A stretch of DNA of 64,000 nucleotides. Source: Siderastrea radians (taxonomy: Eukaryota; Cnidaria; Anthozoa; Scleractinia; Rhizangiidae). A program made the translations under genes and the position numbers. Positions 1 through 10,775 of this stretch are shown in pieces (position 1 is the first letter of the stretch; each line of letters begins with the position of its first letter). The DNA lies in assembly GCA_964017195.1 (NCBI GenBank), contig OZ024898.1, forward strand, positions 12,911,557 to 12,975,556, read 5' to 3'. The notes under the pieces were generated by a model, which saw only the letters and a program-made list of their open reading frames with translations, did no database searches and was not told where the DNA came from.

Positions 1-657
1 AGCCTAATCTGAGTTTTAAGGAGAAGCATCCAGTGCTCTTACCCAAGAGGCACCATGTGTCGAAGCTGCTATTACAACATTATCATGAAGAAGTGCCCAC
101 CACCAAGGGCGCCAAATCACCCACGGAGCCTTGTGCAATGCTGGATATTGACTCGTAGGCGGTCACACGGCTGTAGCAAGACTGATTGGCCGGTGTGTGA
201 CATGCAAGAAACTACGAGGTCCCATGCTAGAACATCGGATGGCAGACCCGCCCCCAGACAGAGCAGAGGTAGAAACCCCCTTCGGCAGCGTAGGATTCGA
301 CGTGTTTGAGCCGTGGACAGTGCAAACTAAGAAGACTAGAGGAGGAGTAGCAAACAGAAAGCGCTAGGGACTCGTTTTCACATGCTTGGAGAGCAGAGCG
401 ATTCATAGTGAGCACCTGGAGACTATGGACGCTAGTTCCTTTTCATGTGCCAGGCGCTTCTTCTCTCTGAGAGGGCCTGCTTTGCGTTTGAGATGTGGCC
501 GGGGCGGCAACTTTGTGGGCGCGAAGTCTGAGGTGAATGGAGCCTTAGAGGAAATGGACAAGGAGTCACTGAAAAAGTACCTCTCGGAGCAAGGTTGTGA
601 ATGGCTTTTTAACCCGCCCCACGCATCCCATTTCGGCGTCGTTTGGGAACGCCAAAT
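1..657 (+). pseudogene. BEL/Pao retrotransposon pol remnant, integrase N-terminal part
   Basis: Reading across frames gives the end of a BEL/Pao polyprotein: a zinc-binding region around 45-95 (KRHHVSKLLLQHYHEE), a short stretch around 190-350, then the integrase core at 386-657 with the family's signature HASHFG-VWERQI just before position 657. In the family this integrase inserts the retrotransposon cDNA into the genome. The copy has several stops and frameshifts and starts outside the window, so it is dead. The reading stops abruptly at VWERQI because a DNA transposon is inserted; the continuation (GTIRCILDAMLLEIG) resumes at 6861. Retrotransposon identity is confident; the exact clade is not. 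Confidence 0.8.
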
Positions 658-1782
658 AGTCCAGGCATTTTAACGGCAAAAGTCGGTTAACCTGTTACTA
701 ATTGCAAAAGAAGGTTTTTTAACGGTTTTGGGTCCAGGGACATGTCCTCTATAACATATCAAAAGTCTCCGAAAATCTGAGCGGGGGAAGTTGACGAAAA
801 ACGAGTTTTTTTGGAGCCCTACACTGTGCAGCATGGAAACGAGACTGCGTGTACTGTCTGTTGCGTCGCTTCAGTTTAAAACCACGTGCAGCATGGGCTA
901 CCAAAGACAGAGAGAATTTCTTGTGTTTCCTCCCTAGGTAAGTCCATTTATATATCGATTAAATAAAATAATTGTTTCCAGCAAAAACACGCAAAGCCTG
1001 CAGAAAATGTCCACGATGTTTGGCTATTTGAGTGAAGTATTTAGCGAGGAATTGTGTCTTCCACGAGCGAAGTTAGAATTTAAAAAGGAAAATTTTACAC
1101 TGAAAGAAACAGTAATGTCGTGTTTTAAGGTTTTTCAATTCAAGAAAAATTCATTTGACTTGAGTAGTGGCTTCCAAAATGAATTTCACCTCGGTGAAAA
1201 ACCCATCTTGCACTCACTGCTTCGTGCTTGGTGTGATATTCTTATTTTGCCACCAACTTAACTCATTCGTCAATTCCTCTACTTTCCTTTACAACTTAAA
1301 GAAAATTGTCCAGGAATCGCTCCAAACTGTATGACATTGGCGAAAATTTTCGCAAAAGCGCCCAATTTTCCATTTTAATTTGGTTCAATTTGAAAACGTT
1401 TTAGTCAAGGGAAAATCCCCTCAAATATGCTGACGGAATTTCATTTATTATTAAACTATGAGTTTGGAAAGTAAAAGAAAATAACGCGATTGAAGATATC
1501 TTAACTATACAAAAAAGGAAGGATAATTTAAAAAACACTGAGTGAAACCCTTCCTAAAAATGTCATTTATGCGAACGATTAAAGGGCTTTGAACACAGAT
1601 CAATTTGAACACAGATCAAATTTATTTCTCATTGAAGACACAATTTCGGCGAGAAGAAACCCAAACTTTTTCAAAAAAAACGATCAAAAAAGCCAGTTAA
1701 AATCTCATTTGTGCCCTCATCGTTGGCTTTTTGTAGTTAACAAGTTTCGATTTGCCTATAATTTCAGACAAAGATTTCCAAC

Positions 1783-4700
1783 ATGGATAAAACAGTGAAT
1801 TGTGTTATTTGTAATAAAAGTCTCGATGGCGAGGACGACGTCGTAACTCTTAGAGAAAAGGGAAGCGAAGGGACAAACCGGGCGAGCGTACAGAGGAATG
1901 ATGCCATTACTATGGTCCCTGGCCAGCAGGTGCATCAGGACTGCCGGCGAGAGTACTGTCTTCCTAGCAACATCGAGTGAGCTAAAAAAGTTGTTTCTTC
2001 TGAAACAACTAGTGGTCGTTGCTACCTAACTCGCAAAGCAGAACAAGGTTTCTTCTCCAGGACTGATTGTTTCTTTTGTGGCACCAAAGTTGAATTCGGG
2101 TCAAATTCGAAGAGAAAAAGATTGGGGGAAGCATTCAGGGTTACGACAATTGAAACAAAAGACACGATATTGAAAATTTGTTCGGAAAGGAACGATGGAG
2201 TGGTCGAGTGGTCGGAAACGATAAGAGCTAGGCTTATGAATGTGCACGATCTGCCTGCAGCAGACGCGGTTTACCACCAAACCTGCAATGTGAACTTCCG
2301 CACAAAGAGGCAATTACCTCCAGTTTAAAAGGCGGACGAGCCGCCTGCCGTAAAAAAGAGAAAGTCGGCCGTCCCCAAAATGAAGAAAAAACCAGGCTTT
2401 TGCAAAAGTTACGAAGTTTCTTGAAGAGAATGAAGACGAGCAGATAACAGTAAATGATCTAGTGGAGAAAATGAAAGAATATTTGAGTGATACAGAGAGC
2501 GAAGCTTACGGACGGCTGCACATGAAAACCAAACTTTTGGAATACTTCACTTTCAACGTTTCTGGAGGTCCTTGTCTCCAAGAAAAATAACTTACTGAAG
2601 GTAGCATCAATCGGGCAGGTTATTGTCCAAGCTGTGCGGCCACGAGCAGTTATCGCACCTCTACAGATCGGGCTTGCGGTTCAATTGCACCATAACTTCG
2701 CCTCGCGCTTCCTTATTGACACCTTGCATCACCACGGATTTTGTTCATCATACCAGGAAGTACAAATGTTCAATCAGAATGCGGCGCTTGGCCAAGAAAC
2801 TAATATACTTTCTTTTAATGGCGAGTTTGTCCAGTACGCGGCCGACAATGTTGACCACAACACTAGGATTCTCGACGGGCATGACACGTTCCACGGTATG
2901 GGCATGATTGCAGTCGTAACTCCTGGCACCAAAGACAGTCGTAGCGTCGCTCAACACAAAGTTACTCCAGAAGAAATCTCGACAACTGGAAGGGTAGAAA
3001 TACATCCATGTGGGCCCCGACAGGTGAACGTGGAGATCAAATATAAAGACTCGGTTCTTGTAAGAGCGGAAGACCCTACTGCTAACCTCAACATCCTGTG
3101 GAAGACGTCGCTATTGTTTGGCACCCCACGCCCATCTTGGAGCTGCTTGATGCAATCTGTTCACCAAGGAATACACCAGGGCAAGTCATCTGTTTTGTTC
3201 CTTCCTATGATTGATATGAATCCCAGCGATGTTACATGTGTCTCTTCCACCCGGGACTTTGTATCTGAGCATGCCAAGCAATATGGTATTGCAAATCCCA
3301 TCGTCACGTTTGATCAGCCGCTGTGGTTAAAGGCCTTTAACATAATACAGACGGAACCAGCTAACAGTGAATTGCGCAAAGTGATCGTCCGTCTAGGTGC
3401 CTTTCACGCAGTGATGAGCTTTCTCGGAAGTATTGGCCATCTGATGGCGGGGTCCGGTTTACGAGAAGTGTTGGAACTGATATATGCGCCTAATGCTGTA
3501 GACCATATAATGACCGGAAAAGCTATTGCCCGTGCAGTGCGTGGGCACCTCATTGTCGACGCTGCTTTGAACGCGCTTCTGTACTCGGAAGCGCTGGAAG
3601 TACCTGTACCGCGTCCACAGCACACAGGTATGATGTTTCATGGAGTTACAATCTTTTGTTTTTTTCTATTAAAAGTTTCTGGTCTTTTTTCTAATTTCTT
3701 GCATTTTTCATTACCTTTATATCATAGTTTCTGTGGATACCATAAATCGTGACGAAAACGGGGAAGACGCGGCAATCGTATATAGAGACGCTGAGACTGA
3801 GCAGAGAGGTATTGTCTTTTTCCAAAATAATATGATACACTTATACATTTCACTCAAGGCAAACAACAATTACATGAGTTTGTTCTACATTTTGTAATTT
3901 CAGATAATCAGTGTACTGTTGCGTCTGAATTAGCTGATGAGTTTGCCGTGTCAGCGATCGACTCCCCTCATGCACAGAGCGCATACAGCAGTAAGCATTT
4001 AAAGGCAATAAGTTTACGCCACAAAGTGATGGTTTAACAAAAAATGTATTAACATGTTTTAATGCAATATTGCAGGCCACCAGTGTCGCTTGGAGACGAT
4101 CCCAGAAGACATTCACTCGCAGACTGGAATTCCAAAACTTGAAGAGGCACGTGCACTGTTTGATAAGTTGATAGAAAAGAAAGTCTCAGCTGAAGAAGCA
4201 AGCACAGCAGAGGTTCTTGATAACATTGAAGAATGCGTAGTCAGAAAGCAATACCTCCTCGCCGACAGAAGCCGCACAGCAAGTCTGTGGATTCAGTATC
4301 TAGAAATAGTAGACATATTGCGCTCTGTGACAGACCTCCGTACGGACCACCCGGATGTCTACCGAGATTTCTTGTCGGGTCTTCACGTGGCAAGAAGAAG
4401 TGATCCATTTTGGGCTGGATTATCGATAGACTTAGTCATCGAACAGGTAATTATGAGACGTCTGAAGAGCAGTGGAGGCTTGACAAGAGGGAGGGGCCTA
4501 ACGGAACAGCAACGTCTTATCTGGCTGTTATCTATGCCTGCGTGTGCCGAAACGAACCACACCATGCAAAAGCTGACGGAAGTTCAGTTTAACTCTGGCG
4601 AACAGAACAAAGATATGTCCAATGCAAGACAGACAAGAGACATGAAAGACACAGTGACCATCCTCAGTGGTCTGGCTACCCACAACCCTTTCTCTCTAGA

Positions 4701-6401
4701 CAGAGACAGTAACCTAAGGAACATCATGAATGGTGTAAACGCCGATAACAATGTCAACGCTGACACAGCCAAGAGCGTCAGGGAGAAGATCCTGTCGTTG
4801 ATGAATGGGACGTTAGTCACAGATTACTAGTAAGTAAGTAAGTAAGTAAGTAAGTAAAGTCTTCATTTAACGAGGGTAGCACTAAAATAGCATAAAAACA
4901 TACTAACAAACCAGTGGTCCTCTAAAATTATTTACAATAAAATATGAAAATACGCCCAGGCAATCACTATGGCATCGAAGTCCTCTGTGAAGATTGACAA
5001 TGATCAAGTACAAGTTGACCCTCAACTTCTGTTTCAGCGACTTCTCATCGCATGTGATAACTGCCAACTTGAAGAGTTATTTCGATACGAGCTCTGCACA
5101 TATCCCCAGCTCTTTTCCACTCCCCATTCACGTTAAGGCAGCCGCAAAAGCCAGCGGTAGCAAACGCACTGCGGGCAAAGCTTACACCAGAGGCCAAAAC
5201 GCAGCCTGAAGCGAATGTATAGTACTTGCTGGACGGAGGTGCTCTTCTCCACCGAGTCCCATGGGCAAGAGGTTCTCCGACTTACAAGGAAGTGTGCGAC
5301 TTGTATTGCACTTACGTGTGTCGAAAATACGGAAGAGGGATAGTGGTATTTGACGGGTACGACCAAATTTCAACTAAAGCTATGACGCAGCAGAGGCGTA
5401 CATCGAAGAAGGTTGCTGCCACTGTCACCTTTACAGAAAACATGTCTGTCGCGATGAGGAAGGATAACTTTCTCTCGAACCCCAAGAACAAGCAACGCTT
5501 TCTGATAATGCTGAGTGAGGCTCTCCAGAACGTAGGATGCGTGACACACGATGCAAATGGTGACGCCGATCTACTTATAGTCAAAACCGCTGTAGAGTCT
5601 GCCCGAACAAATACTACCGTTCTAGTTGGGGATGACACAGATCTGCTAGTCCTTCTGTGTTATCTTGCTTCCAAAGATGGATGTGATCTCTATTTTAGAC
5701 CAGAGCCAAAGGTTAACGCGAGAGGTACGCGCGTCTGGCACATGAAAAGAGTCAAAGATCAGCTTGGTAGGGAAGCTTGCACGAACTTCCTATTTCTTCA
5801 CGCCATCACCGGCTGCGACACCACATCGTGCCTGTAGGGAGTTGGCAAGGCAACAGCCCTCAAGAAAATTGAGAACGTACCATACTTCAGAGAACAAGCT
5901 AATGTCTTCAACTGTCATTCTGCTATATCTGACATTCTCACTGCAGGTGAAAAGGCACTTATCTCACTTTTCGGTGGCAAGCCAGGGGTTGGTCTTGACG
6001 CTCTCAGGTATCAGCGATACTTTGAAAAACTTGCCACGAAGACATCTCATATAGAGCCACAGAATCTTCCCCCAACTGCAGCAGTGGCCCGATTTCACAG
6101 CCTGCGCGTCTACCTTCAAGTAAAGCAGTGGCAGGGAGAGGGTGCAGAAATGTCAATGGAGGACTGGGGCTGAAAGTTCACTGATAATCAATTACGTCCG
6201 GTTGCGACAGACTTGCCGCCTGCCCCAGACTCGCTTCTTCAGTTAATCAGATGCAACTGTTCATCCGATTGTAGCACTAGGAGATGCATCTGTCGCAAAA
6301 GCGGAATGGAATGTTCCCCAGCCTGCAGCCAATGCAAAGGGTCTGCGTGCACTAATTGTTCTAATAGTCTGGACTACGAAAGTGAAGATTCGGAAGACTA
6401 A
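1783..6401 (+). pseudogene. Academ-like transposase with XPG nuclease and CXC motif, decayed, multi-exon
   Basis: A single gene can be followed from the start at 1783 to the stop at 6401. Order: paired-cysteine N-terminal region (1795-2320, CVIC, CFFCG); a central region (2634-3625) containing LDGHDTFHGMGM, FLPMIDMNPSD and FDQPLW, where acidic residues could be the transposase core; three short GT-AG introns (about 3628-3727, 3807-3903, 3990-4077); a long exon 4078-4830; an XPG/FEN1-like nuclease (5226-5910) with ANGDADLL, GDDTDLLVLL, GCDTTS and a following GVGKATALKK helix-turn-helix segment; and a Cys-rich CXC-type C terminus (6245-6360). In-frame stops at 1978, 2326, 2586, 5835 and 6171 and frameshifts near 2390 and 2630 make it inactive. 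This gene type is abundant in cnidarian genomes. Transposase role is inferred from the flanking inverted repeats. Confidence 0.7.
4829..4857. repeat. (AAGT)n microsatellite
   Basis: About seven tandem copies of a 4-bp unit directly after the stop codon-like TAG that ends the long transposase exon. Confidence 0.9.
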
Positions 6402-6860
6402 CGTGTCTAGATAGCATATGTAGAATAGAATAAAAGGATAGCTTTCTTGTTGTAAGTCTTAAGCAATAACCTCTGGGCAAAATAAGATCTCACTGCTGGC
6501 TCCGTAAACTCTAATAAAATAACCTCAATATTTTCCTAATTTATATATTTTGGGGGGAACTTTTTCAAGATTAAAGCCCTAGACTCATTGTTCTTAAGAA
6601 TTGTATTGTTAGTCTAGGCGAAATGGCTCGACTTATACCAATTAAAAACGCTAAAAAAGCAACTTCCGGTTTACAGCCTCGTTTTCATGCCATAGGAAAA
6701 AGGGACTTATGTTGTAGGTCCTGTTTGGAGGTGTTCCCGTACTTAGATCTTTAGAGACTTTTAGTATGTTCATGTATAGGGTATTTCTAACTGGTTAATG
6801 ATGAGAAAGCTTCTTTTGCAATTAGTAACAGGTCCGACCACAAAATGTCTGGACTAAAAT

Positions 6861-7170
6861 AGGTACCATCAGATGCATCTTAGATGCCATGCTGTTGGAG
6901 ATAGGGGCACAGCGTCTTACCCACGAGCTGCTAGTTACTTTGATGCTAGAGGTTGCGGCGATAGCCAACGCCCGCCTAATCACAGTCATACCATCCGACA
7001 TCGACGACATCGAGAAAGGCAACAGTACTGATATGTAGAGATGGGTAGGAGGAGATGTACGACCACCCAATCAGTGCGCCCGTACTTTTGGTTGCTTCCG
7101 ATGAAGTCCCAGTCCGCTAAGACAAACTGAACCAGAGCAAGGATCCAAAGGGATCCTATAGCGAGGAGTG
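6861..7170 (+). pseudogene. BEL/Pao integrase continuation, C-terminal part
   Basis: The plus strand reads GTIRCILDAMLLEIG followed by an open stretch to about 7038, then decays with stops. It picks up exactly where the integrase reading at 657 stopped, so it is the 3' half of the same retrotransposon, separated by the 6.2 kb DNA transposon. The C-terminal segment after 7040 is poorly preserved. Confidence 0.75.
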
Positions 7171-7580
7171 TAGCGGGAGTCACGCTAGTTTCTGTTTTCG
7201 TTAATTTTTGAGTGATTAATTTAGTTACCGATTTGTTGATTGTATTACTTAAGTTAATCAGTTACTGAACTCGTGATCTAAGCCTGACGCCCACCATGTG
7301 AACAATATCGGAGTAACTCGGAGTAATGTTCGAGCTGAAGTGTAGTCGAAATCGATCTGTTCTTAGGTTTTTCGCTTTTTCGCGATAAGAGCGTTTATCG
7401 CTTGGAGTAGCACAACGTAAGTGATTATTCTAATGATTACGGTTGGTTTTTCTTTTAGTTTAGCCGAATTTAAATTATTGATCATTGTTATTGTAGTTTT
7501 TACACCACGTGTCATGAGAGCAAGTGTTATAAAGAAGTAAACGGCGTAACTTAGCCCTTCACCCAAAGAATTCGGGAACG
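7169..7580 (+). repeat. Possible 3' LTR of the BEL/Pao element
   Basis: After the integrase reading fades, the sequence begins TGTAGCGGGAGTCACGC, and a TG start immediately after the coding end is where a 3' LTR would lie. No second LTR copy is in the window to confirm it, and the right edge is a guess. Confidence 0.25.
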
Positions 7581-8480
7581 CGACACTGATAAGGTCTATT
7601 TTTTCATGACTACAGAAATGACGGATATTTCATCGAAAGGGAATGAGTGGGTGCGTACGTAAAGACTGCGCCATAATCTTTGGATAAACTGCACCAATGA
7701 ACCGCGTAATGGTAATATATACAGCGAAGTGTGTGATGGGGTACCATTGTTATGCTTATTATTCAGCTGTGAGTTGTACATTGCTATCTATTGAGGTCGT
7801 TTTGTTTAATTCACTAGGGAAATGTTTTGACAAATTGTGTGTTGCATTTATTTCCCACCCTGTGATTGTAACTCACGACTGTAAGCATACGCAAATATTC
7901 TTCCTGCGTTTCATTTTACAGCTAGGGGGAACGATTCTGCTGAAACTAAGGAAAAAGTAAAACTTGTTTTCTAATGTATCTTCTGGCTCGTCAAGGTCAC
8001 ACTCTTTCCCGTTGAATTTCCTTAGCTAAGGCTAGTATGAAGGACATATTCGAACGATCAATTTTCTTAAGCCCCGCGAGTTGAAGGTTCTCCCTCCTCA
8101 GCTACAAAAGTTACAACCTGATAGACTACACTCAGCCGTCATATCTTTTCTGGTCAACTCAAAACCTTTCAAGCTCTTTTAGACAAACTCGGCTTCAAAG
8201 AGTCTTTTCATTCGCAGCCGCATTTCAAACTCCTTTTAGCCACACTCGGCTCAATTATCTCTGAAAAATGCGTGGTTACCCCCAATTTTCTTTTTGGATT
8301 CTGATAGCCCTTGCTAAGATCTGCTTTTTCCACATAGACATAAACCGCGCAAAAACATTGTTGCATTAGGGGGAAAATTCTTTTAGAAACCCGAATATCC
8401 CTAGATGCGCAGAACGTATGCGCAGTACAGTAACAATAGGTGGCACCGTCCTTAACAACAATGGAAAATTTTCCCGCCTA
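7581..8480. other. Non-coding stretch, nothing recognised
   Basis: AT-rich sequence with only short chance reading frames. I see no exon, RNA gene or clear repeat boundary here. Confidence 0.5.
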
Positions 8481-8484
8481 AAAG

Positions 8485-8600
8485 TGGACGCTTACGGAGC
8501 TGGTCGCTTGCGGCAGCTTTAGTGAATTGATTGGGGGAATTTAGGTGGTCGCTGTCAAGTGAGGTGGTCACACTGGGAGGTTCGACTGTATATACTTCAC
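8485..8600. repeat. GTGGTCGCT-type interspersed repeat end
   Basis: Contains spaced variants of GTGGTCGCT and ends with GGAGGTTCGACTGTA. The same end type (GTGGTCGCTGATGGGAGG, then TCCACTGTA) is seen at 62105-62135, so it is a dispersed repeat family. Class unknown. Confidence 0.45.
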
Positions 8601-8668
8601 CCTGAGCTTATGTCAACTGTGCATCTATTTGTTCTGCTCTTTAATATATTTTTCTCTTCACTTTGCAG

Positions 8669-8761
8669 TCAAAGACGTCCAAGCCCAATACAACGCTCTG
8701 GAATAGGAGGACAGCGTCAATGTTGTCCGCACAGAAGCTTTCATCATAGCAAATGAGTGCA
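8669..8761 (+). pseudogene. Exon-like segment with one stop
   Basis: A pyrimidine-rich tract ending in CTTTGCAG precedes an open stretch starting VKDVQAQYNALE, and a GTGAGT donor follows at 8762. One in-frame TAG interrupts it. It looks like a single orphan exon, possibly of a decayed gene. I do not recognise the protein, and it could be chance. Confidence 0.25.
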
Positions 8762-9154
8762 GTGAGTGTGCGAATGAGTGTTGGTGGGTGGTGGTTGATT
8801 CAGTAACTAAGCCGAGCATTCGGTGACCAAAGAAGTGCATTACCGGTAGTGTCAATTCTAATAATGTTTTCATAAGCTATTGATACCAAGGCAATCAAAC
8901 ATTGATGGGGGGGGGGGACCGAATGGTCGACTAAAGAGTATTATACTGTGAACTTCAGGAACAAAACCTAGCAAATAAAAGGTTACAAATTTTCTCGACA
9001 GAATTTGTTTATTTAGGGGTTCAGAAGATTGCAATGAGATCGCCAGTCACTGAAAATCTGATCCAGGAAGATTGCATGACACAATCCGAGTGCCATTTAA
9101 TGAACTTACCAAAAGATAACGTCCAAATTTTCAACTGCAAATAAGGCAAGAAAT

Positions 9155-9485
9155 AAATTTCATGCCCTGCATGAAATTGGTTGAGACCTAAATTTATGCC
9201 CGGCCAGGCATGAAATCAGCCAAATAGATATTTTCATGCCCGGGGTGAAATTTAGGTTTCCACTGATTTCATGCTCGGTATGAAATTTAGATTTTCATGC
9301 CGGGCATGAAATGCACCTCGTTTCCGTGCAGTAGCCTCGATATCATCCGATTTCATGCCCAGCATGAACTTTAGATTTTCATGCCAGGCATGAATTTCAA
9401 CCTCGTTTCCATGAACTAGCCTCGATATCATCCTTGGCAAGAGTTGAAACTTTCAGGCTACAGGGCATGTGCCGAGTTTTTTCAT
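9155..9485. repeat. Array of CATGCC-GGCATG palindromes
   Basis: About nine imperfect copies of a short palindrome of the form TTTCATGCCCGGCATGAAA, separated by 20-60 bp spacers. Two of the spacers are themselves near-identical (a segment reading AGCCTCGATATCATCC recurs at about 9331 and 9418). Spacers otherwise share sequence, so this is a decayed satellite or MITE cluster and not an adaptive array. Confidence 0.75.
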
Positions 9486-10273
9486 GCCCTGAAGATGAGA
9501 TTTTTTTAAGTGGCCCACTGCCTGGTTCTTTTAATGTCCAGGGTTTGGAAATTTGAGAATTTTGGAAAATGTGACGGTTGGAACTGATTTCTGCTTGAAT
9601 TTGGCATGGTGAGATAAATTTCCTGTCAAAACCATTGTTTTTCCATTTTTTCATTGAAATTTCACTTTCCAAGCCGTTTTAAAGACTGTAAGAAGGCTAC
9701 ACTCAGCTAGCTATTCTTTCTCAAAACCAAGCTTAGCACCCTCGCACCAAGTTGGCTCGTTTCGGCCAACGTTTCAGTATGTTATTTCCTTGGCTAGGGA
9801 GGTCCCTAACTTCAAAAAAAAAATTAACCGTATCAGGTGGGACAGCCTGCCATCCAAGCCAACTTCGAACTCGTCATGTACACGCTTTTTTGGCGTATAT
9901 TAAAGACGTACATGAGAAGTTGACCCGTCCAGGGTAGCTCGAAGAAATGACTGACCCTTCTTCCCTGGCCAAAAGTTGACTGCATGCAAACAGGCCCTTG
10001 GGTTGGGGCTGTGTTTACCGGGCTTACGCGTCTCATCCCCTTGCGCCAGCCTTGAAGTGTTACTCCTTAGTTCTATTTGAAAGAGTCACACTTAACGAAC
10101 AGAATCAAAGGTTATCAACTAATCTCAAAGTTGGACTTTGGGACGGAGTAAAAAAAAATTAAAGGAGAAGACAAGTTACAGGATAAAATAACAAAACCAA
10201 AACAACTATCGTAAACAAACATGTATATATTATTAAATACTAGGATTAACTTAAAAAGGCATAATTTCCTCAC

Positions 10274-10496
10274 CATTTATTACAACAAACTGCCTCTCAT
10301 CGGTCCCATAATTGCTGGTGGCCCGGCATGTGTAGTTCCCCTCCTCGTCTACTCGGATACTGGCTGTATCTGTTGTGTTCACCAGTTTTGTTGAGTTCCT
10401 TAGTATCGCAGTGTATACGAAAGGAGTTCCTGTGGCTGTACACGACATTCTGGAGCCTAGAAACGTTCGCACAACAGGGCCAGGGGACGCTATTAT
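10274..10496 (-). CDS. Ig-domain exon, unit 1 of the CUB-Ig gene
   Basis: Minus-strand exon of 223 bp between an acceptor (CACCAAAG) and a GTGAGG donor. It encodes one immunoglobulin-type domain: first cysteine in RMSCTA, second in the YTCRA motif, with N-linked glycosylation sites NST and NTT, which points to an extracellular protein. It is about 80 percent alike to the exon at 14915-15134, with the same phase. The donor means the gene runs on towards lower coordinates, but I cannot identify the next exon. The specific family beyond Ig/CUB is unknown. Confidence 0.8.
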
Positions 10497-10775
10497 CTTT
10501 GGTGAAACTAATAAATCAACGATTAAATTGAGATCAACATAAAGCACTTATTTAAATTGCTAATAAAACGTAACATGAACAATGAAGGAAAAGAATGCAT
10601 GAAAATATTTTTAGTGCAAATAAATTCACTGATGACAATACACAAAATAGGAATTTGAAATGTCATATACAGTAAATACGGGTGAAAAGATGAGAAATCA
10701 AAGAAATATAGCAAATTTGACTAGATTGAACATCTAAATATAAAAGTCAATTTGAGATTGCAAGAAAGGTCTTAA

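Larger units (their letters stand above)
658..6855 (+). mobile_element. Academ-like DNA transposon inserted in BEL/Pao integrase
   Basis: The left end begins AGTCCAGGCATTTT and the right end finishes AAAATGTCTGGACT, which are inverted copies with one mismatch. A second inverted match of 23 bp lies at 691-713 and 6810-6832, and weaker inverted similarity continues for about 190 bp on each side. The flanks CAAAT (653-657) and AAAAT (6856-6860) look like a 4-5 bp target duplication. Removing 658-6855 plus one flank copy restores a continuous BEL/Pao integrase reading (ERQI then GTIR), which fixes the boundaries independently. The internal gene with a Cys-rich N terminus and an XPG-like nuclease, together with a short target duplication, matches what is described for Academ transposons; superfamily assignment is inference. 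Confidence 0.8.

Noticed and set aside
9155..9485. CRISPR-like array of palindromic repeats with spacers
   Set aside because: Eukaryotic context, irregular spacing, degenerate repeats, similar spacers and no cas genes.
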